A stretch of DNA of 60,000 nt, from NCBI RefSeq assembly GCF_000003815.2, contig NC_049985.1, positions 3,680,157 through 3,740,156 on the forward strand, given 5' to 3'. Of the stretch, positions 12,201-21,900 are shown in pieces. This DNA is from Branchiostoma floridae. Lineage: Eukaryota > Chordata > Leptocardii > Amphioxiformes > Branchiostomatidae. Positions within the stretch are counted from its first letter, which is position 1. Every line of letters starts with the position of its first letter. The translations under genes were made by a program, and so were the position numbers. Under the pieces are notes generated by a model. It was given only the letters and a program-made list of their open reading frames with translations, was not told the DNA's origin and searched no databases.

Positions 12201-14258
12201 GGCTATGACAACATAAACACAGGGGAAAATGGGTCATTAACAGTAATACTATATCATGAACAAAACAAATGATAAAATAGTGCCTTACACTGCCCTGGTC
12301 CCTGATGGCAGTGACAGTCTTGTTTTTGCGCCAGTCCCAGATAGGAGGAACGTCGCTCGGAACCTCAAAGCTGTAGTGAGGGTCGTAGATCGACTGCGCT
12401 GAATTTTTACCTGTGACATTACTGGTGTGAAGTCTTCCATCTGTTTTGATTGTGGAGAGGTGTTTTTCTACGAAAAATAAGCATGAAATAAAAATGTTAA
12501 GATAATCTATCAGACTAAACTTAACCAAATAGACTAATGCTAATATTAATCACAAGAACATTTTTGCATTTTTTATATAACCCTGTCCATTATTCCTTCG
12601 TAGAATGAAACAAGTTTCCAAAATCCGTGCTTGAACCCATTCCTTAATTCGCTCATGTGTAGGGACCAATAAGCGTGCTCGTCTTAAATGTGGAAAATTG
12701 CAGACGTTAACGTGGTCAAGGATCCCAGACGGAATAGAAGAGAAGCGACTGTATATAGTGTTTGATAAATGTCAGAGCAAGAAGCGACTGTATGTAGTGC
12801 ATAATAAACGCCAGAGCGAACTACTTTCCGGATGGTACCCAGGCTATACACCACTCATATTAGTCTGTGTAATGCTGTCCAGGGCTGTAACTGGCCCCTC
12901 CCCCCATCCTTCTAGGGGGGCGGTGGATGTTGGGCGGGCTGCTATAAGTAAGATTTGATCAGGCTACACTCATGTTAGTGGGTAATCCCTGAAAAGAAGT
13001 TGTCACCAAATCCTGTACCCGCCCCTTCAGTCCATAGTCCATATCAGTGTTTTAGCCAGCCTGAACTTTCCGTCCCCTGGATTTTGAACTGAAATCCTGT
13101 CAGAGGCATGATGGTCCAAAGGGGTCAGGGGGTATGCTCCCCCCTAGAAAATTTTGAAATCTACACCCTCTGAAATGCTGTCCTTTTGCAAATTTTGTTG
13201 GCAGACTCAGCTTGGTTCAATCAGTATCTTTACATGCTGATTTTTGTCTGTAACAGAAGACTGAAACATTTTTGTCCGTCCCCAGCATCAAAATTCCATC
13301 AAAGGACGGAAGGATGGATGCTGACTAGAACCCCAGTCCATATAATGTTTACCCCGGAATTCAGCGGGCGTGAGGTCGGAGAACCGGTTGACCCCGTACA
13401 GAGCGGAGCCGGCCGTCCTTCCGAGGTTCATCTGCTGATGGCGCAACACGCTCTCCTGGAGGACATTAATATTACAGGTCATCTGTAGACAAGTCTAATC
13501 TCCAAGCAGATTTGCTGGTGGCATTAGACAGTATCAAAAACCGACCAAGCAGTGTACATTAACTCCTGGTGGCAGATGGACACTACTTGGTCAGCTTTGA
13601 TTCTGCCTGATGGCACCGTTTAATCTGCTTGGAGATTAATCAATTCACTATTCATAGTTTTACAAGAACGAGGAGAGCATACTTACTACTACTTACTACT
13701 ACTGCAGACATGTAATAGAATTCAGATATCGAAATGCCACCTATACAATGTACTATAGGCTATAGATAATGTTCATGCTCAGAAGTTTATATCACTAGTA
13801 TTATACTATTAGTAATGTCATCAAGCCTTGTGTGAGTGACTGTGTGTCCTAATCAAACACAAACTACAAGAATCTTAAACTAAAAATCTTATGCTTTTAA
13901 TACCTAAGTGCTTGGAAGCTAAATTGTCAGCCAGCCATAATACACCATCTGTAATTTGCAGCCCTGCAAATGTTCTCGTTGCATATCAATAATTTGTAGA
14001 CCCCTCTTGAAATTTCAAGTTAATTTGTAGACCCACCTTAAAAATGTGATATCTCCTCCAATACTCCTCCTTGCTCTGATATTTCTTCCCAAACTTCACC
14101 ACGAAGTCTTCAAACAGCTGTCTGACGTCTGACGTGGTTGCCAAGGCAACAAGCGCCAGGAAGGAGAGAGAAAGAAGAAAAAGTTTGTCAGTTTTCAACT
14201 TCCGGGTTGGGAGCACTGCCATCTTGGATTGTACCATTTCATTTGCCGGGGGTGGCAT
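6257..14258 (-). CDS. CTSO: Cathepsin O, papain-family (C1A) cysteine protease, 11 exons
   Basis: Lysosomal-type cysteine protease precursor of 363 aa. Exons, in order: 14037-14258, 13353-13455, 12289-12467, 11724-11737, 11246-11324, 10929-11009, 9758-9831, 9428-9469, 7255-7424, 6631-6723 and 6257-6291; all phases agree. Exon 1 gives a signal peptide (FLLSLSFLALVALATTS) and the start of the I29 pro-region (DVRQLFEDFVVKFGKKY). The mature enzyme starts near DWRKNKTV. The active site is Cys172 (CGGCWAF), His311 (NNHAVQIVGY) and Asn331 (RNSWGSSWG). CGGCW, SWQDYLGGIIQHHC and VRNSWGSSWG(L/V)DGY identify cathepsin O rather than L or B. The protein ends ...GSNLCGVANQVSTVSV. ATG 14258 is the first in frame; the downstream ATG in MAVLPTRKLK could also serve. 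Exon 2 could alternatively begin 24 nt upstream (MTCNINVLQ). Confidence 0.93.
6946..7282 (-). repeat. Tandem array copying the CTSO exon 9 donor
   Basis: On the minus strand the exon 9 end (GTGGGATACAACATCAAGG/GTAGGT) is followed by repeats. They alternate GGCTACAACATCAAGGGTAGGT with a diverged GAGCTACAAGGTCAGGGGTGG, joined by CACACTGCTGTTCTTATCGTG. The composite period is about 117 bp. At least three later units keep a full TACAACATCAAGGGTAGGT donor. Confidence 0.85.
7473..7621. mobile_element. Palindromic MITE (AAGGTGCACTC... termini)
   Basis: AAGGTGCACTCTCACTGC at the left end is inverted at the right end (GCAAGTGAGTGCACCTT), with inner TTGCGTCACTG/CAGTGATGCAA. Another copy is at 8185-8368, and relatives are at 46401-46627 and 46985-47235. 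Confidence 0.75.
7717..7784 (-). pseudogene. CTSO exon 9 fragment, copy A
   Basis: The acceptor GCTAAAG and the first ~68 bases of exon 9 are copied (ENHEDEMVRLLHGHGTLAI). The fragment then runs into unrelated sequence, losing the SWQDYLGG and His-containing part. It cannot encode the active-site histidine. Confidence 0.85.
8052..8136 (-). pseudogene. CTSO exon 9 fragment, copy B
   Basis: Copies the exon 9 acceptor (ACACTAAAG) and codons through IIVDATSWQ, then breaks off into sequence ATTGATGAG. Includes a glycine-to-serine change (HGHSTLAI). It lacks the histidine region and a donor. Confidence 0.85.
8185..8368. mobile_element. Palindromic MITE, second copy in the duplication
   Basis: Same termini as 7473-7621 (AAGGTGCATTCTCACTGC / GCAAGTGAGTGCACCTT). 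It sits at the equivalent place in the ~710-bp duplication, so it was probably duplicated with the segment rather than inserted separately. Confidence 0.75.
8462..8521 (-). pseudogene. CTSO exon 9 fragment, copy C
   Basis: Shortest exon 9 copy: acceptor GCTAAAG, then ENHEDERVRLLHGHGTLAI before diverging at the same breakpoint as copy A. It is the tandem-duplication counterpart of copy A. Confidence 0.8.
8567..8931. mobile_element. hAT-like MITE with CAGGGCTCGAAAT termini
   Basis: Starts CAGGGCTCGAAATACTGGGTG and ends AATTTCGAGCCCTG, with long imperfect inverted arms rich in GGTGCACC. CTCTT flanks both ends, and CAGGG...CCCTG is typical of hAT elements. It is missing from the paralogous site near 7830, which serves as an empty-site control. 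Confidence 0.75.
9339..9415. mobile_element. Degraded short copy of the 'CTCCAAGCAGAT' MITE
   Basis: AATCTCCAAGCAGATCCTATG at the left and GCTAATTGGAGATTA at the right; only about 75 bp remain and the right end has lost the GCTTGG core. Confidence 0.55.
9578..9635 (-). pseudogene. CTSO exon 10 partial copy, out of order in intron 7
   Basis: The minus strand reads acceptor TACATTTCAG, then GGGATGATCCAAACTTCC and the remnant FLMRNSWGSSLG, matching exon 10 (DVPYFIVRNSWGSSWG). The homology continues into the intron upstream (GGTGTCCTCACTGC). The Trp is lost and no donor follows, so it is non-functional. It lies between exons 7 and 8, before the true exon 10. Confidence 0.85.
9893..10801. mobile_element. 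Unclassified interspersed element with CAGTCAAACCTG end
   Basis: Begins CAGTCAAACCTGCCCAAGAC. GGACAGGTGGTCGCTGAGAA (near 9950) is repeated in direct orientation as GGCCAGGTGGTCGTTGAGAA (near 10780). A related end, CAGTCAAACCGGTATTAG, occurs at 20398. It is AT-rich inside without coding evidence; the right boundary is uncertain. Confidence 0.5.
11071..11167. repeat. (GAGT)n / (GTGA)n simple repeat
   Basis: A run of GAGTGAGTGAGTG interrupted by GTGTGTGTGT, in CTSO intron 5. Confidence 0.95.
11553..11694 (-). mobile_element. 5'-truncated SINE copy
   Basis: Shares AGAGGGTGGAGAAGGA, CCCTCCTTCACCTTAA, GTGCAGGCCAG and CTGCCTACCATTGTCTTCC with the longer SINE at 15142-15505, but lacks the tRNA-like head. 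This fits 5' truncation of a minus-strand insertion. It lies next to the 14-nt CTSO exon. Confidence 0.7.
11724..11737 (-). other. CTSO: CTSO exon 4: 14-nt microexon encoding the catalytic cysteine
   Basis: The exon is TGTGGAGGGTGTTG, flanked by ...CATGGAACAG and GTGAGTTTG. With exon 3 ending GGC AGT (phase 0) and exon 5 starting GGCGTTCAG, the joined product reads DQGS-CGGCW-AFS. That is the papain active-site motif exactly where it must be. Fourteen bases is not a multiple of three, so skipping removes the nucleophile and shifts the frame. Confidence 0.88.
13496..13638. mobile_element. Intact 'CTCCAAGCAGAT' MITE
   Basis: Perfect terminal inverted repeats TAATCTCCAAGCAGAT / ATCTGCTTGGAGATTA, 143 bp overall, with subterminal pairing. 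Best-preserved copy of the family in the window. Located in CTSO intron 1. Confidence 0.85.
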
Positions 14259-14560
14259 CGCAACATGATGACAGCCTTTATAATCTTCAAGCAGATGTTA
14301 GGGTGAAACATGGTAACGTTTACCGTGGGCCTCTCACACTCACTCAAAGTTTTACCCACTAAACAATATGTCGTCTAACACAAGTTCATTCGCAACATCA
14401 TGTCACAATCAGGTGAGGCTAGTCGTGTGATTAAGTATCTTTTCTAAAAGCAATGTTTTATGTATTTACCTAATATCGCATTGTTAGAGATGTCATTTCT
14501 AATGATGTAATTAAGTCTGCTTGTGGCATCAGTCCCATTATATCTGTTGTACTTTAGATA

Positions 14561-14639
14561 TGACGTCACGGGTTACGACAGGTTATCCGCTGGAGCGCGG
14601 GAAACGCCGGGGGTTGCCCCACTCACAGCCGTGACGTCA
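14561..14639. promoter_or_regulatory. Paired full-length CRE motifs (TGACGTCA)
   Basis: Palindromic TGACGTCA occurs at 14561-14568 and 14632-14639, 71 bp apart and flanking a GC-rich stretch, about 300-380 bp upstream of the CTSO ATG. TGACGTCA is the CREB/ATF consensus. Assignment to CTSO rather than to an unseen gene is inferred from distance. Confidence 0.5.
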
Positions 14640-15141
14640 CAGACTTTGTGGCAAGGCCGCATCCAGCCAAGAAGTTGGACATGACATGTCAATGGAGATG
14701 TGTGGCGCTCAGGCTCCTGTGGAAATAATGAATCACGAATATCAGTTTTCAAATGAAGTGTTACAGAAAGATGACGTGGTCAATGAATCCTCTATTGACA
14801 GCGTTGGCAATCTTCAGTTTCTTTCTGACTTTGAAATCTTCTCCAAAACGCAGGAAATAACCTGTCAAAGGGTTGAATTTTCATGACACCCTAAAATCCA
14901 CAAAAGCCCCCCCCCCCCCCACACACACACAAAGCTAATATGGGGTAGGAGGAACCTCTTGCATCCTAGGTCGGAAGTCCTCATAGGACAGAAACTCCCA
15001 ACAACAAACCTGCATCTGCTGGGACCGTCCTACACGCGTGGCATGCAGTTCGCGAAGGCCAATTTACTCCTCTGTTGGCTAAGCTCCTTCCCCAGCTTTT
15101 GATACTGTCTTATGCCACGCAAGATCTGCTTGGAGATTAGT

Positions 15142-15505
15142 TCTTGTCCCTGCGGGACTTAGTGCGCCAGCAGACGAGAGGGTGGAGAAGGAAGTGCACA
15201 CCCCTCCTTCACCTTAAGAAAAGTCACGTGCAGGCCAGTCAGACGGGTCGGCGGCGCGTAACTGTCTGCCTACCATTGTCTTCCGAGACAGGTGAAGATG
15301 CCAACTATGTATTGTTTATGGGCATGATCCTGGGGCTAGCTGGGATAGAATTCTAAGCGCGACGGAAGTACTGCCTCCGGAGCTGGAAGTGGTTCCTAGT
15401 GTATCATTAAAGCTGCCTTTCCCTGGCCAGAAATGTCAGGAATCGAACTCGGCACCTCTTGATCTTTTGTCCTTCAGTCTAGCCATTCCATGCTACTGAT
15501 AATGA
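15142..15505 (-). mobile_element. tRNA-derived SINE, near full length
   Basis: On the minus strand the head has a B box (CGAGTTCGATTCC, 15439-15451) and an A-box-like TGGCTAGACTGAAGG. A non-tRNA body follows, ending in the segment shared with 11553-11694. Half a palindromic MITE (AGATCTGCTTGGAGATTA, ~15123-15140) abuts its tail. Confidence 0.65.
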
Positions 15506-15860
15506 ATGAACCTTAGGCAGCAACTTGATTGGTCGGGAAAATGAAACAGCATGGATGTCACTTACCGTACTAAGCCAAGAGAATACTACAGGATATCGTT
15601 TGTGGTTCTACGTTTGTGTCCCGTGCATTTCATCGCATCTCCCTTAATTGTGTAAAGTTTTCTAAATTTAGGACGCGTTGCATTAGGTGCAACTAAGCCT
15701 CTACTCCTCTACCAGGCTCCGTGGATCCAAGGACCTTGGTGGGTCGCTAGTCAAATAGTGGGTGGCGTACCGACTCCTCTGGCCGGCCGATTGTCCTAGC
15801 CTCTGTTAGTCCAATTTTTAATATTTAACCAGCGATCCGCGGGACCTGGTAGAAGCTAGG

Positions 15861-15971
15861 TAGTCTCCAGGCAGACCCTATGGTGCCTAAGAGGTAGTAT
15901 CAAAGCTGGGTTTGGAGTATAGACGGCACCGGCACTATCTCTAAGGCACCGTAGGGTCTGCTTGGAGACTA
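15861..15971. mobile_element. 'CTCCAAGCAGAT'-family MITE, variant
   Basis: TAGTCTCCAGGCAGACCCTA / TAGGGTCTGCTTGGAGACTA termini with TAGTATCAAAGC / GGCACTATCTC inner pairing; 111 bp. Confidence 0.8.
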
Positions 15972-16131
15972 GAGGCTAGGTGCAACTCGCCAAAGGCTGT
16001 CACAGACTGACAGAGTCTGATGGTAACGCAAAGCTGGCGTCCCAGCGTGTGCCGGGGTAGCTTCATTCGTCAAACCTCTGCACGAAAACAACAACAACAA
16101 CAACACACTTTTGAAAACTGTTGAGGTGGTA

Positions 16132-16302
16132 TAAACTCCAAGCAGATACTACTGTGTCATGAGATAGTATCAAAGTTGGCCAATGAGTGTAGCCGGCCAA
16201 AGGGAGTCAAACGGGCACACTCCTACTAGTCCTAGGCCGTCTTCACTCCTCTGCCGGCTTTTGAAACTATCTTATGCTACAGTAGGATCTGCTTGGAGAT
16301 TA
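16132..16302. mobile_element. 'CTCCAAGCAGAT'-family MITE
   Basis: TAAACTCCAAGCAGATACTA / TAGGATCTGCTTGGAGATTA with inner GATAGTATCAAAG inverted as CTTTTGAAACTATC. The interior closely resembles 4023-4198 and 41070-41247 (GCACACTCCTACTAGTCCTA, GCCGGC...). Confidence 0.85.
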
Positions 16303-16395
16303 GATTCATTATTAGGTCCATTTTCTAGAATGGTGTTGGGCTACGAGTCTCTACCAGACTCCGGCCTGACCGATAGGGGATTTTGGCCAAGTTAG

Positions 16396-16815
16396 GAATA
16401 AATGAATGAATGAAGACCTTTATTGTACATTCATACCCACTGGGTTTAGTACAGGTCACAACAAATGATACAACATGATATAATGATACAATGAATCTAC
16501 ACTACTCAAGGATCGTATTCTACTGCGTACATTCGGCTTCTTCTCGTTTCTTTGTGATATTGAAAATGTAAGAACAGATATGCTTTATAAGTAAAGGCTT
16601 GTCTAGATTCATAAGGAATATAAATTTGTCTATATTACTTAGTTGTATGAAGTGGGGGAACATGGATTCTATTAGTCTGTAGAGTTCAGCTCTCTCTTCC
16701 TTGTACAAACTACATTCTACTACAAAATGATGTTCGTCTTCTAACTTATCTAGATTGCAGTATCTACATATTCGTTGTTCTAGAGGAGTGCGGTTATGTC
16801 TTCCGGTTATAAAAG
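16396..16815 (-). mobile_element. CR1-like LINE, 5'-truncated 3' end
   Basis: On the minus strand the remaining frame (stop at 16520) encodes the end of a reverse transcriptase ORF (FPHFIQLSNIDKFIFLMN, then ITKKREEAEC). A short 3' UTR follows, ending in (TTCA)n. The partner at 43229-43612 has the same end, and the plus-strand phrase GAAGACCTTTATTG...CACTGGG occurs in both. Confidence 0.8.
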
Positions 16816-16970
16816 CCTATAGCTAGTAGGAGTTAATTGGCCTAGGAGTGAACTGACCGGGCGGCGGATAGCCTAGATTGCAAAAGACTGACTGAAATGC
16901 CATGACAACTTATTTGGCCAATTTTTTTTCTTTGTTCCCTCCAGCTGACACGCCTGCTTGGAGACTATTC

Positions 16971-17069
16971 GGGTGACATCTGATCACTACCGGGGTTCAG
17001 CCTTTAATAGTTACCTTACACTCGCTGTCCTGAAAAAAAAAGGCCAGCGAGTGTTATCGGATGTCACCC
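16971..17069. mobile_element. Short palindromic element
   Basis: GGGTGACATCTGATCAC and GTGTTATCGGATGTCACCC pair, as do the inner ACACTCGCTG / CAGCGAGTGT; about 99 bp with a small poly-A loop. One copy in the window. Confidence 0.6.
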
Positions 17070-17574
17070 AGGCTAGTGCTTGCAATTTGAAAACTCTCTA
17101 GCTTCACGCCTTAGAGACACTTTTTCCTACAGGAATATGATATGATGAATTTTGTCAACCCTAAAACTCGCGGTCCGACGAAGTCCTTCTTCCGGCTACT
17201 CAAGTCATTTCCGCTTCCGGTGGGGATATACACTTATTAATGATTAAATCTAGTGCTATACCGTACCGTTTACATACAATAGCGTCTCTATGGCTGAGCT
17301 TACGCAGACCAGGTGTGCCGTAGCGCTGCAACCCACGCGTTCGTGCCGACAATAAAATAGACACCATAACATCGGAAGTCACGAAGTACACCCCCCGCTG
17401 TTGTGATATACATCTTCACTTATCTAACATCGGTATTTCAGCAAAACTTCCGGTGGGCGGGGGGTAGAATGTGTGCTTTAGGTGGCAATTGGAAGGTCGC
17501 GGTATAAGACTGTGACCTGGCCATACTGTTGCCTCTGTTTAGCACTCAACATATCTGAATGACTGGCTGGCTGA

Positions 17575-17905
17575 CTGAATGAATGAATGAATAAATAAAA
17601 GTGAATGCATGACTGAATGGATGAATGAATGAGTAATTGAATGAATGAATGAGTGAATGAAGACCATAACCCACTGGGTTCAGTACAGGTCGCAACAAAA
17701 GAATAGTTGACACAGATACATCAAATCATGATCAACCAATACAAGAATCATATTCTACTAAGTGAAAAGAGTATGATAGATACAACTACATTACATTCTA
17801 TCCCCAATACCGCTGTAGTGCTTTCACAACGGTGTGGCCCAATGGCTATAGAAACGGATATGGGCACCGTCCTATACATACCCAAAGACTGGTGGGAGGG
17901 ATTGT
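17575..17905 (-). mobile_element. CR1-like LINE 3' remnant
   Basis: A long run of GAATGAATGAATG variants, then GAAGACCATAACCCACTGGG and TACAGGTCGCAACA, which match the 3' ends at 16396 and 43229. The coding part is degraded. Confidence 0.6.
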
Positions 17906-18792
17906 TATTAAGTAAAAACTGAGGTAACTAAATTACTAAAAACGTGTAAGCCCCTTCTAGTATCTGCTTGGACATTATTTCTTAGCAACACTATATACAG
18001 AAACAGTGTATAACAGTATATTATGGCTTTGTTCTGTATTTTCTAGTCAGAACAGCCTATGACTGACTTAACACTAAACAAATCACGATATCGGACGTCA
18101 TATTGCGTCGGTTTGACGTCACCGTTTCCAATGACAACGTTAAAGTTCATGATATACGTTTTACAATTATCACGCATGGTTTTTTGCAATAATGATTTCC
18201 TCTTGTGAAATCTATGTATAAAATCACGGCTAGGATAATGCCCCAAAGTTGACAAAGTACGGTATATTGTACATTCTAATCTGAACGTTTTGTTAATATT
18301 TTACAAGCAGATGAACTCTGTGCAAATACAGAAAAAGAAAACTCCGCCCCTACATTTGCGTCTAAAAACATTTGAAGTAGACTATTGTTAATGGTCTCCT
18401 CAGTTCTGCTTATGCTCAGAATTAGGGAACTAGCCAACCTGGCTTCACGGTCAGGTGATCTCAAACAGGTGTATAGTTTTACCTGGCTTCTTTACACATT
18501 CAAAGCTCTGCATTTGTTTGCTTGCTTCCATTGTATTGTGACAAGAATTTGTAAAGGGAAGCTTCTACAACATTTTGGATAATACGAACAAATACACAGA
18601 CTACAGCCACATATCTTTTTGATGGCACGGCGCGCGGGTCCCATTCAAAATCACGCCCACTTCCTTATAAGGGCATACAGGTTAACGCAGAGGGTCACAC
18701 TTCCGCTTTTCTGTGTTGCATGGTTTCTATCAACGTGACGTGGAAGATCCGGGGGTGAAACTTATGCCGTCATTTTCCCCGAAAATCGCGAT

Positions 18793-18802
18793 GGGAATCC
18801 CC
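18793..18802. promoter_or_regulatory. NF-kappaB consensus site
   Basis: GGGAATCCCC fits GGGRNNYYCC exactly, 130 bp upstream of the ATG of the PDZ/IL-1-like gene. No TATA box is obvious; CTTATAAGG occurs near 18664. Function is inferred. Confidence 0.45.
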
Positions 18803-18931
18803 CCCGCTCAGAGCATAAGAAGGGTCGGCCCTGCTGGCTAGTTAGCCAGACTAGAGAGAGCAAGAACACCGAACGGTCGTAGTCTTCATTTTATAGTACC
18901 TGAAACCGACCGACAAAGAACAAGACACGAC

Positions 18932-21900
18932 ATGGGGAAAAGTTCGTCAAAATGCTGCGGCTGCTGTTGGTGTGCGAGTGTACCAATCGAGCCAGACGTA
19001 AGTAGAAATATATATCTATATTTTAAAAGACATTAAAAGGTGCTTAGATTCGCTATGGTCGCACGGGAACGTATAGTATTCGCCCGCCGTAAAGCCGAAG
19101 TTTGGCCATTGTTCAACTGAATGGTACAGCTGCACAGTGTTTATTTTCTTGTGTGAGTTTGTATCAAATTTCGAACATCCACAGAGGGTAACGTTGTTCT
19201 TCTTTAAAGCTGTGTAATTTGTAAGCAAGATAAGAAAGGGTTTCTTGAACTGAATACGCCTTCTGGGGATTCCCTAATGTATTCGGGGACGGCTAGGTAT
19301 AGGAGAGAAATCTCCAAGCATATGTTGTGGGGGAAATATTTGAAAACGTCGCCCCGTTGAAAACTGTAACAGGTGGTTTTCCCAAGGACACAACGTCTCG
19401 TCAGGGGTGCAGGTGTCGAATCCGTGTCTACTACACGGGTTGATAACTTGATATGTTTTGCACAAATTGTTGCCCTTACGAATTCGTCTTTCGGACACGT
19501 CGGAAGTACGGGGGTAAAACGGGGGTCCCGTGTCCGATTACTCAAAGATTGGGTACCTACTGGTTGCAAATAATACACCAGATGTATTAATTATAACATG
19601 TTCTCCCCGTATATTCTCTACTCCTATAGTTCCCGGAGCTCCAGCCCATGTACCCGGACGTGATCGACCCGATCACCGTGGTGTGCGTGAGTTTTTCACC
19701 GGGCGGCATTCCTACGGACGTCGGGGCCTGCATCTACGGCTCTCGCCACACCTTCACCCGCGTGACGGCCGGCGGCCTGGCCCATCGAGCTGGCGTCAGG
19801 TATGTAAACTTTTCTTCCTATTCATGTCCTCTTTTCATTTTGTAACGTTAGCTACTCTGTGATTTGCAGACTACACCACATTCCAGCACTTCTTTGTGGA
19901 CATTGTGTAACAGAAACAATAACTTAGTTCTCTATTCTGCTGTTCTGCTTTCACATGATCAAGAATGACCTTTCAGACTATAGCAGCTATTAGAGGGTTG
20001 TGGCGTAGAATTTTAATGATGTTAGCCGTACATGAATTTAAGCTTAATATTAATGATAAGCTTCATAGATACAATTGTCGTGAACTCGGGGGATAGGTAG
20101 AAAAAGCCTGTAAGAAAGTCCACGTTAACGTTACTTCGGCCTCGACGTGTGTTTTTGTGTGGGTGGACGTACCCTGCCCACCGGTAGGAAGTCCCCCTTC
20201 CTTTGTGTTGTGCCCTTTTGCCCTGTCGTTAAGTAAACTTTGAATAAACAAAAACCGACTTTTACACGGAGTTACAAAGTCCACGTTACGCCCTCGGCGT
20301 GAGAGTGTGGTAGGAAGTCCCCGTTTGTTTTGTGACCTGACAATTTGTAAAAGTCTCGTAAAAGTGGATAGAATGAAAATCCCTTCTGCTATACTACAGT
20401 CAAACCGGTATTAGCGGCCACCTTTGCATAGCGACTACCTGGCCATAGTGGCCACTTTTTGTCGGTCCCTTCGATTTTTCCCATTGACTTAAGCATGAAG
20501 AAATACATGTAGTAGATGTTTACCCCTTGTCCCAAACAAAATAGTGACCTAGCAAATAATCTAATTTGCATTCTCTATCAATGTCATTAGGTGGTGCGGT
20601 TACTCGCTTGGTGTGAAAAACTTAAAACGGTCGAGATATCTTCAACAATATCATAAGATATTCTTCTCTTTTCCTTGACTTATCGTATATGCTGAAAACA
20701 ATCATGTATAACGTCAACAGATAATTACTTCAACACGACGCTCTGTAGGCGTAACCGCTTATCATTCGTCATTGTAAATAACTGCTATTATTATCTTTTT
20801 ATCTAGTCACTTTGTGAAACTAAAAACAACATATACAGATAATGAGAGCATTTTAGAAACAAACTTGTATAAGACAGGACGCTTTGTAGGGGGTTACTTT
20901 ATCCGATTCTTCTGTAAGAAATGCTGTCATCTTTTCATGTAGTATTTTTTGGTACTAAAAAGACTGAACGTCATAAGATAATTAGTACGTGCATTTACTA
21001 AGAAGCGACCTTGTACTGGGCACCCTGAGGCGGTTTCCATGGTAATGACGTCACTGGCAATGGCGCGTTGCCACGGGGGTTCCCTTTCAACATTAGGTGA
21101 CTCAACAGCATGTGACTCTTAAAAAAATCAAGGTAACATCCAAACCCTCGGTATTAGTATGATATACATGGAAACCCGACGTATTTTCCACAATTTGAAG
21201 CGTTTCTTTTTCGGACCGGTTGCTTCAAAAACATATTCAAAATGGAAAAAAGACTAAAATTTTCGAAAAATATCTTTACCTACTATATAGTACTAAAAAG
21301 ATTGAACGTCATGAGATAATTAGTGTATATATAAGAAGCAAACTTGGACTGTGTACTGCGGTTTGTAGTGCATGACACCCTGAGGCGGTTTCCATGGCAA
21401 TTCACTGGCATTGGCGCGTTGTCGGGGGGGGGGGGGGTCCCTTTCAACTTTCGGTGACTCACCAGCATGTGACTTACGAGCAAGGCAACCAAATTCCAAA
21501 CCCACGGCATGGATATGATATACACGGCAAACCAGACGTATTGGTACGCAATTTAAAGCGATTCCTATTCGGACCAAAAATATATTCAAAATGGAAAAAA
21601 AAGCACTTCTTTTTTAAAACATTTTTACATATTTTCAGTTTTGAATCTCTAGGGTGGTCCCTTCAACGAACTTGGTAACTGATTTGCAAGAGAACCCTTA
21701 GCTATCAATTACAAAAGTCCCCTAAACATGTATTGATTACCATATTAACATATTCATAACCTAACATGATGTATTTATATTATTATGTTTGCTTCGGGTT
21801 TTGGTAGCCTAGTGTTTATACATGGTGTAAAAAATAACGCTGGCGTCCACGGTCCGTCTACAAGAGCCATAAGACAAAATGCCATCTCAACAGGAAGACA

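Larger units (their letters stand above)
14259..18931. other. Divergent intergenic region (CTSO <- -> PDZ/IL-1-like gene)
   Basis: Contains the two promoters plus a cluster of mobile DNA: a SINE, two MITEs and two LINE 3' fragments. A 66-aa frame starts at 14686 next to the CRE motifs; no homology is recognised and I do not call it. CpG-bearing stretches near 14560-14640 and 18640-18930 are plausible promoters. No further gene was recognised. Confidence 0.6.

Noticed and set aside
14686-14886. 66-aa frame (MSMEMCGAQAPVEIMN...) beside the CRE pair
   Set aside because: No homology, no splice partner found, and such frames are expected by chance; left uncalled.
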